A stretch of 64,000 nt of DNA from JANXMY01 sp964251675 (GCA_964251675.1 CAXUKS010000002.1:1-64000), one strand, 5' to 3'; positions 49,162 through 58,203 are shown, numbered from the stretch's first letter. The notes: generated from the sequence alone by a model not told the origin. A program made the numbers and translations.

Positions 49162-50031
49162 TCAATATTGCTGGTTCTTGTCCCGGTAATCGCGTGGATT
49201 ACTGATGGCACGATGTTTGAACCAGTGAGAAAAATAAGCCGGGTCCATACCAACATCTGCGGCGATTTCGGAGATGGGACGTATGCTGTTCTTTAGCTGC
49301 ACTTTGGCGTGAACCAGGCGCTGCTGATCCAAAAATTGAGCCGGGGAAAGTCCAGTTTGGGCGCGAAACAGGCTTGATAGCCACGATGCCGATAGACCGC
49401 TGATCCGAGACAAGGCCAGAGAGGAGGCAGGCTCAGACAGGTTTCGGCACAGGAAATCCATTGTTTTCAGTACACGGCTGTCAAGTCGCCCGCTCGCTGT
49501 CTGCGGATTTTGCGTGTCGCACCAGAGCAGCGCCCCTTCCAGAGAGTTCATCGCAAAATCATTCTGCCGGGCCAGACCTCCCCAGCAGAGAGAATGGGCC
49601 TGCCAGAGATAAGAGATGATTTTCTGCCTGATGATTGGCTCCCCCAGATGCAGCCGTAAAACGCCGGGCAGCACTTCAGGCCAGGTCAGCCACTCCTGCC
49701 AGTGCGGCCGAGGCAGAAAGTGAAAAAAAAGCTGCTTCCAGTAGTTTTGACCCTCTTTCAAGCCATACTCTTGAGGCGTGCCAGGGCGCACGAGAGCCAG
49801 ATCCGCCTCCTCAAAAATCACCCTTTTCCCCGCATGTCCAAAGTAGCCGTGCCCTGATGTCGTGTAAAGCAGCAGCCAGTCCGCAGTACCCTGTGGGCGG
49901 CTCACGCTATAGGCAGGCAGATACATCTCGAAGCCAGTGTGTATTTGCTCAATCACCGGAATGTTTGTGTGGTGACCACCCCCGGAGCGGGTGGGGCGGG
50001 TCGCAAGATCAATGACAGGAACGATATCCAT
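49162..50031 (-). CDS. AraC-family transcriptional regulator of the adjacent glycosidase genes
   Basis: A 289-residue regulator. The N-terminal cupin-like sensor (FEMYLPAYSVSRPQGTADWL, then IFEEADLALVRPGTPQEYGL) binds a sugar. The C-terminal double HTH (about 190-289) has ALSRISGLSASWLSSLFRAQ and the signature ISEIAADVGMDPAYFSHWFK. Start ATG 50031 (MDIVPVIDLA); the frame extends further but into the intergenic region. It is divergent from the GH31 gene at 50234, so it probably controls that operon in response to a sugar product. Confidence 0.85.
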   Translation of the reverse strand: MDIVPVIDLATRPTRSGGGHHTNIPVIEQIHTGFEMYLPAYSVSRPQGTADWLLLYTTSGHGYFGHAGKRVIFEEADLALVRPGTPQEYGLKEGQNYWKQLFFHFLPRPHWQEWLTWPEVLPGVLRLHLGEPIIRQKIISYLWQAHSLCWGGLARQNDFAMNSLEGALLWCDTQNPQTASGRLDSRVLKTMDFLCRNLSEPASSLALSRISGLSASWLSSLFRAQTGLSPAQFLDQQRLVHAKVQLKNSIRPISEIAADVGMDPAYFSHWFKHRAISNPRDYRDKNQQY

Positions 50032-50233
50032 TGGATGACACTGATAAATCGCAAGTTTTCCGTGCCGTGAGACATGGAAGTCGAAGATGAGTAATGCTAC
50101 AATGACACAAATTACACATCGCTTTTGCATTTTCCTCTGTCTATTCGGCCAGGAACCGCTGAAGTGCTTTCGCATTCGTCAAAACAGGAAGTCAGCAAAC
50201 AGGACACCAGCGTCACTTTTTAAGGTCACTTTT

Positions 50234-52432
50234 ATGAGCATCAGCAATCTGACGCGACGGCAGTTTATCGGTATCGCGGCTGCGGGCATCGCTTCCAGCA
50301 CAGGGGCCAGAGCCGAGATGCCAAAAAACAAAAATCCTGCAGCCGCCGAAGCCAGCAAAGCAGCGGCGAAAGAAGTCGCGCCGGGTGTCTGGCACATCCG
50401 CTTCGGGCAGCCTGAGACAGCTCCCCTCCGCTTCCGCACGGCGGCGGTGCGAACTGAGGGCTTCCAACTTCTGCCGCCCATTCAAACTTTACCCCTTCCG
50501 CAGGAGACGATTGCATTTCGGATGACGGGCCGGGGCTGTGCCCTCACACTGCCGATGACTTCCGATGAACGCATTTTTGGCTTCGGACTAAACACCCAAG
50601 TTTATGACAAGACCGACCGGCGAGTCTTTCTGAGGCCCTCAGACCAGACGGAAGGTGATCTGGGAGATTCGCATGCCCCGGTCCCCTTTTACGTGTCCAC
50701 AGCCGGTTATGGTATTTATGTTGACACTCTCCGCTATGCCTCGTTTTACACCGGCAACGTTGCGCCAGCCCTGGTGCAGGGAGCGACCGGAGCGGACGGC
50801 CATCAGGCGGATAACACGCAGGCGCTGTACCAGCAGCATATCCTCAGCACCAAAACCATGCTGGTTGATATCCCCTCAGCGCAGGGCGTAGACGTCTATA
50901 TCTTCGGCGGTCCGTCACTGAAAGAGGCTGTGTGCCGTTACAATCTTTTCTCAGGCGGCGGCGCTCTGCCGCCGCTATGGGGACTGGGTGTTGCCTACCG
51001 GGGGAAAGGAGATTTCACCGCCTCGGACTCGATCCATCTGGCTCAAAGCCTGCGCGACCAGAAGATGCCCTGCGATATCTGGGGGGTTGAGCCGGGGTGG
51101 CAGACAAAGACGTATTCATGCAGCTTCGTATGGAACAACGCCAAGTTCCCTGACCCGGAAGGCTTCATTCAGCAGATGCACACGCTGGGCTACCGGACAA
51201 GCTTCTGGCAGCATGCATTTACGCATGGGAGTTCTCCGATCCACGATGCGCTGAAGCCCCTTTCCGGCGACTATAAAGTGTGGGATGGCCTCGTGCCGGA
51301 TTTTGCCACCCAGGGCGCACGCAAAGTGTTCGGGAGCCATCAGGATACCGTTCTCTTTGCCAAAGGAGCCGATTCGGTCAAGCTGGACGAGTGCGACAAC
51401 CAGCCGGACAGCGCGAGTCCCTGGTCGTTTCCCGAGGCTGCCGCGTTCCCATCCGGCCTGGATGGAGAACGCTATCATTCCCTGTTTGGTGCAGCCTATC
51501 AGCAGACGCTCCTGGAGCCGCTGCGCCGCCGCAACAGGCGGACCTGGGGCCTCGCTCGTAATGCACACGCGCTGGCCGCGCCGCTTCCTTATGTTGTTTA
51601 CAGTGACAGCTATGATCACCGCTGCTATGTACGAGGTCTGGCGAACGCAGGTTTCTGCGGGCTGCTCTGGACACCCGAAGTCCGTGATGCAGGCTCTGCC
51701 GAAGAACTGTGCCGCCGCGTGGGGACAGTGATTTTTTCGCCCTATGCGATGGTCAATGCCTGGTATATCAAACTGCCACCCTGGATACAGGTGAACCGGG
51801 ACAAGAACAATGCCGGTGAGCCGATGCCAGAGCAGGCGGCGACGACTGAGGCTGTGCGAAGCCTGTTCCATCTGCGGATGTCTCTGCTTCCCTACCTGTA
51901 TTCAGCGTTCAATGACTACGCGCAGATGGGAATGCCGCCGACGCGGGGCCTTGTCATGGACTGGCCTGACGACGCGGAGGCACGCAAAGTGGATGATCAG
52001 TTTATGTATGGTCGTTCTTTGCTGGTGGCCCCGCTGTTTGCCGGACAGACGGCGCGAGATGTTTACCTGCCGACCGGCCTCTGGCACGATTTCTGGACCG
52101 GAGAGAAACTGACGGGGGGGCGGCGCCTCAAGGGTGTCTCAAAGCCGCTGGATCAGGTTCCCCTGTATGTGCGTGATAACAGCCTGCTCCCGCTTGCTGC
52201 GCCAATTGAATCTGTGAAGTCTGACACCGAGTTTGCTTTGACTGTCCGAGTCTATGGAGACAATCCTGCCCCGTTTATTTTGTATGCCGACGACGGCGAA
52301 ACTTACAATTACGAACGGGGCGCACAAAGTCGTATTGCTCTGACCTGGAACAAAGGGCAAGGAGACACTGCCGAATCAGGCGGTTTTACAGGTCCAAAAC
52401 GCTACCGCGTCACAGAATGGAAACGTTCGTGA
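50234..52432 (+). CDS. Tat-exported GH31 glycosidase
   Basis: A 732-residue family 31 glycoside hydrolase. The Tat signal LTRRQFIGIAAAGIASS starts at residue 6. The TIM barrel begins near PPLWGLGVAYRGKGDFTAS; the nucleophile is D385 in VKLDECDNQ and the acid/base region YSDSYDHRCYVRGLANAGF, then LLWTPEVR. C-terminal beta-sandwich domains end with FALTVRVYGDNPAPFILYAD. GH31 enzymes cleave alpha-glucosides, alpha-xylosides or alpha-galactosides; the KLDE-type active site is atypical and prevents naming the substrate. The chosen ATG starts the signal peptide. Confidence 0.88.
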   Translation: MSISNLTRRQFIGIAAAGIASSTGARAEMPKNKNPAAAEASKAAAKEVAPGVWHIRFGQPETAPLRFRTAAVRTEGFQLLPPIQTLPLPQETIAFRMTGRGCALTLPMTSDERIFGFGLNTQVYDKTDRRVFLRPSDQTEGDLGDSHAPVPFYVSTAGYGIYVDTLRYASFYTGNVAPALVQGATGADGHQADNTQALYQQHILSTKTMLVDIPSAQGVDVYIFGGPSLKEAVCRYNLFSGGGALPPLWGLGVAYRGKGDFTASDSIHLAQSLRDQKMPCDIWGVEPGWQTKTYSCSFVWNNAKFPDPEGFIQQMHTLGYRTSFWQHAFTHGSSPIHDALKPLSGDYKVWDGLVPDFATQGARKVFGSHQDTVLFAKGADSVKLDECDNQPDSASPWSFPEAAAFPSGLDGERYHSLFGAAYQQTLLEPLRRRNRRTWGLARNAHALAAPLPYVVYSDSYDHRCYVRGLANAGFCGLLWTPEVRDAGSAEELCRRVGTVIFSPYAMVNAWYIKLPPWIQVNRDKNNAGEPMPEQAATTEAVRSLFHLRMSLLPYLYSAFNDYAQMGMPPTRGLVMDWPDDAEARKVDDQFMYGRSLLVAPLFAGQTARDVYLPTGLWHDFWTGEKLTGGRRLKGVSKPLDQVPLYVRDNSLLPLAAPIESVKSDTEFALTVRVYGDNPAPFILYADDGETYNYERGAQSRIALTWNKGQGDTAESGGFTGPKRYRVTEWKRS

Positions 52433-52517
52433 CACTCAGCACGCAGAAAAATAGACCTTTCTGCGACTGCCTCAGATTAGTTTGATTTGCTGTGCGATTT
52501 TATCAAGGAGAAACACT

Positions 52518-52667
52518 ATGTTTTCAGTCCCATTGTTCCCACAACGCGGCAAACGCGGCTTTACGCTGATTGAATTACTGGTTTTGTTGCACAAATGCTC
52601 CCGCACTCAGTGTAAGAGCATTTGTGCAACAGTATATGTGCCGCCTGTCTGCACGAACACTTTCTGA
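52518..52667 (+). pseudogene. Truncated prepilin-like gene
   Basis: The ATG at 52518 (AAGGAG upstream) begins MFSVPLFPQRGKRGFTLIEL-LV, the leader and first residues of a type II/IV pseudopilin with the prepilin peptidase site G-F. Right after LV the frame runs into a perfect inverted repeat (52585-52631) and ends 27 residues later with no hydrophobic helix or pilin body. The family is normally 200-300 residues (DUF1559-type in Armatimonadota and Planctomycetota, often beside carbohydrate genes). The rest of the gene is missing; no continuation was seen downstream. The gene product is probably not functional. Confidence 0.75.
52585..52631. mobile_element. IS-like terminal-repeat palindrome (element remnant)
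   Basis: TGTTGCACAAATGCTC and GAGCATTTGTGCAACA, perfect 16-base inverted arms around 15 bases. This resembles two IS terminal repeats brought together after loss of the interior. It sits exactly where the prepilin gene breaks off. Confidence 0.55.
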
Positions 52668-52673
52668 GAACCT

Positions 52674-54365
52674 ATGAAAAAAGCCACCACCCGCCGCCAG
52701 TTTATTCAGGAAGTCGCCGCTGCTGCCATTGGGCTGTCCTCGGCGGCAGTGCCAACCCACGCCGCGCCCCGCGCTGCTCCCTCGCATTTCCCGGACTTGC
52801 ATCGGCCCCCGGATCTGGTGCAGGTCATCACCGAAAAAGAAACGCGGACCCTGCAGGCCGCCCCCGGCGGGCGCTGGACCGGCGGCGGCGTCGAAGTCGT
52901 CACCGCCGTGCAGCCACAGAATGTGGCCGTCACGCTGGCCGCACCGACCGCCGCCGTCAAGCGCCTGCACCTGCGCTGGCACGGCTCGCTGCAAGAGGTC
53001 CGGCTGGTGCTGGGCGACCAGTGGGAACGCGCTTACGGCGACCTCGCCTGGCAGGGGCTGGTTCCCGAACGCGCCCTGCCCTGGTACTTTGCCGCCTGGG
53101 ACGGCACGCACACGCATGGCGTCGGCGTCCAGACCGGGCCGAGCGCGTTCTGCTTCTGGCAGGCCGACCGCGAAGGTGTCAGCCTGTGGGCCGATGTCCG
53201 CAGCGGCGGCGTGGGCGTGCAGCTTGGCTCCCGCGTCCTGCCTGTCTGCACCGTCGTCACCCGCCCCGGCCAATTAAATGAAACTCCCTTCGGGGCCGTG
53301 CAGGCGTTTTGCAGGCAAATGTGCCCCAAGCCGCGCCTCCTGCCGCATTCTATTTACGGGCACAACGACTGGAACTACTCTTACGGCAATAACTCGGCGG
53401 CTTCCACACTGGAAGTGACGCGCCGCGTTGTGTCTCTGGCCCCGACAGGCGGCAACCGGCCCTATATCGTTATTGACGACGGCTGGGAACCCGCTGGGCC
53501 GGGCAAAGCGGGTCCCTGGGACGGCTCCAATTCCAAGTTCCCCAGTATGCCGGACCTGGCCGCACAGATCAAAGCCGCCGGGGCGCGGCCCGGCCTCTGG
53601 ATACGCCCGACGACCGCCTGGGACGCCCTGCCTGATTCCTGGCGCTTGTCCCGCAGCCACGGCTCGCTTGACCCCACCGTGCCGGAAGTGCGTCAGCAAA
53701 TCAAGTCTGATATGGCCCGCCTGCGCGGCTGGGGGTACGAACTCATCAAGCATGATTTCACCTCCAACGACATTCTGGGCCGCTGGGGCAGTCAGATGGG
53801 GGCGACCCTCACCGATGATGGCTGGAAGTTCGCCGAAGGGCCAGGCCGCACCACCGCCGAGATCATCTTGGACCTCTACCGCGCCATCCGCGAGGGCGCG
53901 GGCGACGCCGCCGTGCTGGGCTGCAACACATTCACTCACCTGTCGGCAGGCATCTTTGAGGCCAATCGTGCGGGCGACGACACCAGTGGCCGCAACTGGA
54001 ACCGCACCCGCAAGATGGGTATCAACTGCCTCGGCTTCCGCTCCGCGCAGGACCGGGCGTTTTATGCCACCGATCCCGACATTGTGGCCGTCACGCACGA
54101 CGTTCCCTGGGAGCTGACGCGGCAGTGGCTGGATGTCGTCTCCCGCAGCGGAGCCGTGCTGTTTGTTGCCCTGCAGCCCGACGCCATCGGCCCCGCCCAG
54201 GAGAAGGCCCTTCGCGCTGCCTTCGCCCGTGCGGCAAAAGGCCAGCCCATCGGCGAGCCGCTGGACTGGCAATCCACCTCCTGCCCCGCCCGCTGGCTGC
54301 TGAACAAGAAAGAAGTCCGCTTCCACTGGGAAACCCCCGAAGGCGCATCGCCGTTTGGGGAGTGA
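52674..54365 (+). CDS. Tat-exported GH36/GH27-like alpha-galactosidase-type glycosidase
   Basis: A 563-residue enzyme of clan GH-D. Tat signal TTRRQFIQEVAAAAIGLS at residue 5. An N-terminal beta-sandwich runs to about 210. The TIM barrel has YIVIDDGWEP (D268, D269) and the nucleophile D361 in ELIKHDFTSND, the K-x-D pattern of GH36/GH27. A likely acid/base Asp follows in FRSAQDRAFYATDPDI. Expected activity is alpha-galactosidase or alpha-N-acetylgalactosaminidase. It follows the GH31 gene and the broken prepilin in the AraC-controlled cluster. Confidence 0.82.
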   Translation: MKKATTRRQFIQEVAAAAIGLSSAAVPTHAAPRAAPSHFPDLHRPPDLVQVITEKETRTLQAAPGGRWTGGGVEVVTAVQPQNVAVTLAAPTAAVKRLHLRWHGSLQEVRLVLGDQWERAYGDLAWQGLVPERALPWYFAAWDGTHTHGVGVQTGPSAFCFWQADREGVSLWADVRSGGVGVQLGSRVLPVCTVVTRPGQLNETPFGAVQAFCRQMCPKPRLLPHSIYGHNDWNYSYGNNSAASTLEVTRRVVSLAPTGGNRPYIVIDDGWEPAGPGKAGPWDGSNSKFPSMPDLAAQIKAAGARPGLWIRPTTAWDALPDSWRLSRSHGSLDPTVPEVRQQIKSDMARLRGWGYELIKHDFTSNDILGRWGSQMGATLTDDGWKFAEGPGRTTAEIILDLYRAIREGAGDAAVLGCNTFTHLSAGIFEANRAGDDTSGRNWNRTRKMGINCLGFRSAQDRAFYATDPDIVAVTHDVPWELTRQWLDVVSRSGAVLFVALQPDAIGPAQEKALRAAFARAAKGQPIGEPLDWQSTSCPARWLLNKKEVRFHWETPEGASPFGE

Positions 54366-54470
54366 TTTTGAGTGCGTTAAAACGTGCTTTAAAGACGGGT
54401 AAATTATGCTAACATATATACAATATCAATATACGACCTGTACGGCATCAGAAAATAAAGGAGAAAGCCG

Positions 54471-54695
54471 ATGAACGAACAATTTGGACTCTTGTACGCG
54501 GCCCCTTCATTTTTAGAAGGTATCGCCCGTGTCATGGATATTGGCGATACACTGACCGAATATAACACATCGGAAAACGGAGCCGAGGCAGACGCCCGCG
54601 CTTTGGGGTCCGACTGGAAAGCCGTCGGCAACGATTTGCGTGCGGCAACCGCACAGTACCGAAAAGAAATGCCCCAAAAATCCCCTAAAGGCTGA
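54471..54695 (+). CDS. Small hypothetical protein
   Basis: A 74-residue soluble protein (FGLLYAAPSFLEGIARVMDI, then ALGSDWKAVGNDLRAATAQY). AAGGAG precedes the ATG, and the AT-rich 54366-54470 region upstream contains several TATA-like hexamers. Small proteins of this type occur scattered in cyanobacteria and other phyla, often near accessory genes, but no function is known. It is 9 bases from the following DUF2335 gene. Confidence 0.6.
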   Translation: MNEQFGLLYAAPSFLEGIARVMDIGDTLTEYNTSENGAEADARALGSDWKAVGNDLRAATAQYRKEMPQKSPKG

Positions 54696-54704
54696 CCAAA
54701 ACCA

Positions 54705-55167
54705 ATGGCTGACCAGAATGAGCAACGGATATTGCGGCAAGACCAACACCCTCTTGAGGAAGAAGACACTCTTCCCGAGAGGGTGTCACTCGTTCACCAG
54801 CATACTCAGGTTTCCTATTCCGGCCCTTTGCCGCCGCCCGCAACTATGCAGGGGTACGAAGACGTCGTGCCCGGCGCAGCGGAGCGCATTCTTGCAATGG
54901 CTGAGAAGCAGCTTGACCACCGGATGCACTTGGAAAAGGTTGTGATTGAAGGTGGTTCAAAGCGGGCCGATAGAAGGAATGTTTCTGGCGACAAGCTGTT
55001 ATTTGGCCCATCTGGGCCTAACGGCGGCGGCTTTGGAAGTTGTCGGCGGGTCTGCTGTGGCTCTCGTAGGTGCGTTTGGATTTGGAACACTCAGCCGCCG
55101 CTCGGAGCGAATCAACAAAAAGAAAATTGAAACTCAGGATAAGCCGGAGAAAGATGAGCTGTCTTAG
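54705..55167 (+). pseudogene. DUF2335 membrane protein gene with a frameshift
   Basis: Frame one reads VSYSGPLPPPATMQGYEDVV, then PGAAERILAMAEKQLDHRMH and LEKVVIEGGSKRAD, the DUF2335 N-terminal region. It then runs out of register. The two transmembrane segments expected next appear in another frame from about 54975: GMFLATSCYLAHLGLTAAAL and VGGSAVALVGAFGFGTL, ending at 55167. A one-base shift near 54970-54980 (GATAGAAGGAATG) separates the halves. It may be a recent mutation, a sequencing error or programmed frameshifting. DUF2335 proteins are small two-span membrane proteins of unknown function. Confidence 0.72.
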
Positions 55168-55251
55168 TTAAAGATGAACAGTCTTAGTTTCTGTTTGCCG
55201 GCCCGCCAACAAATTATTTTTGCCAGGTGATACGTTTGCCCGTATCCGTGG

Positions 55252-55426
55252 TACAATAGCCTTGCACCGGGTATCCCCCGGCAACCTTCCTTGACTGCAT
55301 CCGCATGATGCGCTTTCTGATTTCCTCGGCTCCTTCGGTTTCCTTCCGTCGCGTCCTCGATTGTTTCAGCGAAGGCCGCACGCAGACGCGCAGGGACTTT
55401 TACGACCGAAAGGAGCCATACTTCTC
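55252..55426 (+). promoter_or_regulatory. Promoter and leader of the RRM protein gene
   Basis: TACAAT (55252-55257) in the GGTACAATAGCC context seen elsewhere, followed by about 165 bases of leader. AAAGGAG lies 12 bases before the ATG. Long leaders are common for cold-induced RNA-binding protein genes, but no conserved element was recognised. Confidence 0.5.
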
Positions 55427-55822
55427 ATGGCAACCAAACTCTATGTCGGCAATCTGAGCTATCAGATGACCGATCAGCAGCTCAACGATCTCTTTTCCGA
55501 GGCGGGCAACGTCTCCAGCGCCCAGGTCGTCACCGACCGCTACACCGGCCAGGCACGCGGCTTCGGCTTTGTCGAGATGGCGTCTGAAGATGAGGCCCAG
55601 CAGGCTATCGCAGCCATCAATGGCCGCAATGTCGACGGCCGCTCCCTGGTCGTCAACGAGTCCCGCCCGCGTGAAGGCGGCGGTGGCGGCGGCAGCCGTG
55701 GCGGCGGTGGTGGTTACGGCGGCGGCGGTGGCGGCAGCTACGGCGGCGGCTCAGGCGGCGGTGGCGGCCGCAGCGGTGGCGGCGGCGGTTACGGTGGTGG
55801 TGGCGGCGGCAGCCGGTACTAA
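55427..55822 (+). CDS. Glycine-rich RNA-binding protein (RRM)
   Basis: A 131-residue protein with one RRM. RNP2 is LYVGNLSY (about residues 5-12) and RNP1 is ARGFGFVEM (about 47-55). It has a Gly/Tyr/Ser tail of about 45 residues, like the cyanobacterial cold-induced Rbp proteins. Such proteins bind single-stranded RNA and act as chaperones, often in the cold. The ATG at 55427 gives the family start MATKLYVGNL. A strong terminator follows 13 bases after the stop. Confidence 0.92.
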   Translation: MATKLYVGNLSYQMTDQQLNDLFSEAGNVSSAQVVTDRYTGQARGFGFVEMASEDEAQQAIAAINGRNVDGRSLVVNESRPREGGGGGGSRGGGGGYGGGGGGSYGGGSGGGGGRSGGGGGYGGGGGGSRY

Positions 55823-55835
55823 TCAGCAAATGCTG

Positions 55836-55875
55836 AAAAAGGGCGGCGGACTATCTGGTCCGCCGCCCTTTTTTT
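55836..55875 (+). terminator. Intrinsic terminator after the RRM gene
   Basis: AAAAAGGGCGGCGGAC-tatct-GGTCCGCCGCCCTTTTTTT: a long perfect stem with a T-run, also effective from the opposite side because of the AAAAA. Confidence 0.95.
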
Positions 55876-55887
55876 GCGTGAGGTCTC

Positions 55888-57093
55888 CTACTCCGGCTCC
55901 CTGAACTGAGGATGCCGCTGCGTCTCCGGCGCCCGGCGGCTGCCCTGGCGGGCAGCGATTAATTCTTCATACACCGCCAGCACGCGCCCACCGACGGCTT
56001 CCGGGGTGCGGGCCAATGCTCCCGCTTTGGCGGCGTCCGCCATCTGCCGATGCTTGATCGGGGTAGTCAAAAGCTCGAAAGCGCGGTCCGCCATCGCGGC
56101 GGGGTCGTCGGGAACCAGGAAGCCGTCCACCCCGTCTCGAACTGACTCGGGAGCGCCCCCGGCATCCACCACCACGCAGGGCAGGCCGGCGGCCAAGGCC
56201 TCGCCGACGGCGAGGCCCTGCGTCTCGGTCTTGGAGGGAAACAAAAACACATCGGCGGTCTGATACAGCGGGTCCAGCTTGGTGCGCCCCAGAAAGCCCG
56301 CGAACCGCACTCGCCGGTGGATGCCCAGCACCCGTGCCCGCGCTTCCAGACGGGAGCGGCTTTTGCCGCTGCCCGCGAGTATCAAATACGTGTCCGTGGT
56401 CCGCGAAGCGATCTGCGCAAAGGCCCGCAGGAGCAGGTCCAGATTTTTCTCCGGGGCCAGACGGCCCACATACAGCAGCACGCGGGCGTCGGGGGGCAGG
56501 CCAAACTCCTTGCGGGTGGCTTCAGGCCGGGCCAGCACATAGGGCGGCTCCGGGATGGCGGTCGGGATGACCGTGGTGGGGGTTGTGATGCCGTAAGTGT
56601 CCGTCAGCAGATGCCGGGTGACTTCGGAGGGGGCAATCAAATGGTCGCAGCCGCCATAAAAGCGGCGCATCCGGGCCACGAGCAGGGCGCGGGTCGCGCT
56701 CACGGTCGGCAAAGGCAGATAGTGCGCGTATTCGGTATACAGCGTGTGGTTGGTGGAAACGTGCGGAATGCCCAGCGACCGGGCGGCGCGGGCGGCGACC
56801 CCGCCGAGCAGGAACGGCGACTGCGAATGCACAATGTCCAGTCCCAGTGTGGCGATTTTGTGGCTGATAGACGCCGAAAAAGGGATCGGAAGCACATAGT
56901 CCGGCTCGACCAGGGCGTTAAACGAGGGGTAGCGAAACACGCCGGGCCGCTCGTCTTTGTAGTTCGGATAGCGGGACGTAAAGACGTACACCTCATGCCC
57001 GGCGTCGTCAAGCCGCGCCATCAGCGTCTGCACAGAAGTAGAGACGCCGTTAATCAGCGGCGGATAGCTCTCACTAAAAATCCCGACACGCAC
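55888..57093 (-). CDS. GT4-family glycosyltransferase
   Basis: A 401-residue GT-B fold glycosyltransferase. The N-terminus MRVGIFSESYPPLINGVSTS carries the acceptor-side glycine loop, and the C-terminal half has LLYVGRLAPEKNLDLLLRAF and the E-x7-E motif in KTETQGLAVGEALAAGLPCV. It resembles diacylglycerol glucosyltransferases and mannosyltransferases of the PimB/Ugt type. Sugar and acceptor are not certain; a membrane glycolipid is likely. It is 23 bases downstream of queA on the same strand. Confidence 0.87.
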   Translation of the reverse strand: MRVGIFSESYPPLINGVSTSVQTLMARLDDAGHEVYVFTSRYPNYKDERPGVFRYPSFNALVEPDYVLPIPFSASISHKIATLGLDIVHSQSPFLLGGVAARAARSLGIPHVSTNHTLYTEYAHYLPLPTVSATRALLVARMRRFYGGCDHLIAPSEVTRHLLTDTYGITTPTTVIPTAIPEPPYVLARPEATRKEFGLPPDARVLLYVGRLAPEKNLDLLLRAFAQIASRTTDTYLILAGSGKSRSRLEARARVLGIHRRVRFAGFLGRTKLDPLYQTADVFLFPSKTETQGLAVGEALAAGLPCVVVDAGGAPESVRDGVDGFLVPDDPAAMADRAFELLTTPIKHRQMADAAKAGALARTPEAVGGRVLAVYEELIAARQGSRRAPETQRHPQFREPE

Positions 57094-57116
57094 GGCAGGG
57101 TCCTCGCAGATGGCTT

Positions 57117-58169
57117 CTAAATAATCAGCATGGCGTCGCCGAACGACAAAAAGCGGTAGTCCCCGGCCAGTGCCTCGGCATAGGCGCGGCGGATATTCTC
57201 GGACCCGGCGAGGGCGCTCACCAGCAGCAGCAGCGTCGAGCGCGGCATATGGAAATTCGTGATCAGCGCATCCACGATTTGGAACTTGTACCCCGGTGTC
57301 ACATACAGCGACGTTTCGCCGTCCATCGCCCGCACGCGGCCTGGCCCCACAGCGGCGCTTTCCAGTGTCCGTGCCGACGTTGTGCCCACGGCGAAGACTC
57401 GTCCCTGGGCGCTGTTGACCATCGCGGCGGCTTCCTCGGAGACCGTCACCCGCTCGGCATGCATCGTGTGGTGGGTCACGTCATCGGTTTCAATGGGCCG
57501 GAACGTGCCCAGACCAACGTGCAGCGTGACGCGGGCGATCTGGACGCCCGCCGCCTCAATGCGCGACAGCAGCGCGGGCGTGAAATGCAGCCCCGCCGTC
57601 GGAGCCGCCGCCGAGCCGCCCGTGTCGGCATAGACTGTCTGATACCGTTCCCGCTGTTCCGGGGCCAGCCGGGTTCCAATGTAGGGTGGCAGAGGAGCCA
57701 GCGAGCGGGCAGCGATAGCGTCTTCGATAAACTTGCCTGACGCCGCCTCGAATTGCAGGAGCCGCCCGCCCCGGTCGTCAGTTTTGTCAACCACCAGCGC
57801 CGTCAGCCCGTCGCCAAACTCGACGGTGACGCCCGGCAGCAGCTTCCGGCCAGGCCGCACCAATGCCTGCCACAGCCCGTCGGCGACGCGGTGTGTCAGA
57901 AACGTTTCCACGGTCTCCTCGGGGTGGCCCGTCCGTGCCCCGAACAGCCGCTGCGCCGTTACCCGCGTGTCGTTGATGACCAGCACATCGCCTGCGCTCA
58001 GATACTCGGGCAGGTCGTAAAAATGCTTATGCGTCAGCATCCCGTCCGCACGGCTCAGGACCAGCAGGCGCGACGAGTCACGCGGCTCCAGCGGCGTCTG
58101 CGCGATGCGCTCGGGCGGCAGGGCATAATCAAAATCGGACAGTAGCAGCGGGGGGGTTGGGTCTTGCAT
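57117..58169 (-). CDS. queA: S-adenosylmethionine:tRNA ribosyltransferase-isomerase
   Basis: A 350-residue QueA, which transfers and rearranges the ribosyl group of SAM to make epoxyqueuosine in tRNA. Conserved blocks are FDYALPPERIAQTPLEPRD, DVLVINDTRVTAQRLFG, PPYIGTRLAPEQRERYQTVY and PTAGLHFTPALLSRIEAAGV, ending with MPRSTLLLLVSALAG. ATG 58169 (MQDPTPPLLLSDFDY) gives the standard length; a longer frame has no support. It is likely co-transcribed with the GT4 gene. Confidence 0.94.
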   Translation of the reverse strand: MQDPTPPLLLSDFDYALPPERIAQTPLEPRDSSRLLVLSRADGMLTHKHFYDLPEYLSAGDVLVINDTRVTAQRLFGARTGHPEETVETFLTHRVADGLWQALVRPGRKLLPGVTVEFGDGLTALVVDKTDDRGGRLLQFEAASGKFIEDAIAARSLAPLPPYIGTRLAPEQRERYQTVYADTGGSAAAPTAGLHFTPALLSRIEAAGVQIARVTLHVGLGTFRPIETDDVTHHTMHAERVTVSEEAAAMVNSAQGRVFAVGTTSARTLESAAVGPGRVRAMDGETSLYVTPGYKFQIVDALITNFHMPRSTLLLLVSALAGSENIRRAYAEALAGDYRFLSFGDAMLII

Positions 58170-58203
58170 GGGCGTATGGCCGTGATGCGAATGAAGCGAG
58201 AAG

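Noticed and set aside
52585..52631. Transcription terminator reading of the 16-base inverted repeat
   Set aside because: There is no T-run on either side, and it lies inside a reading frame; IS ends fit better.
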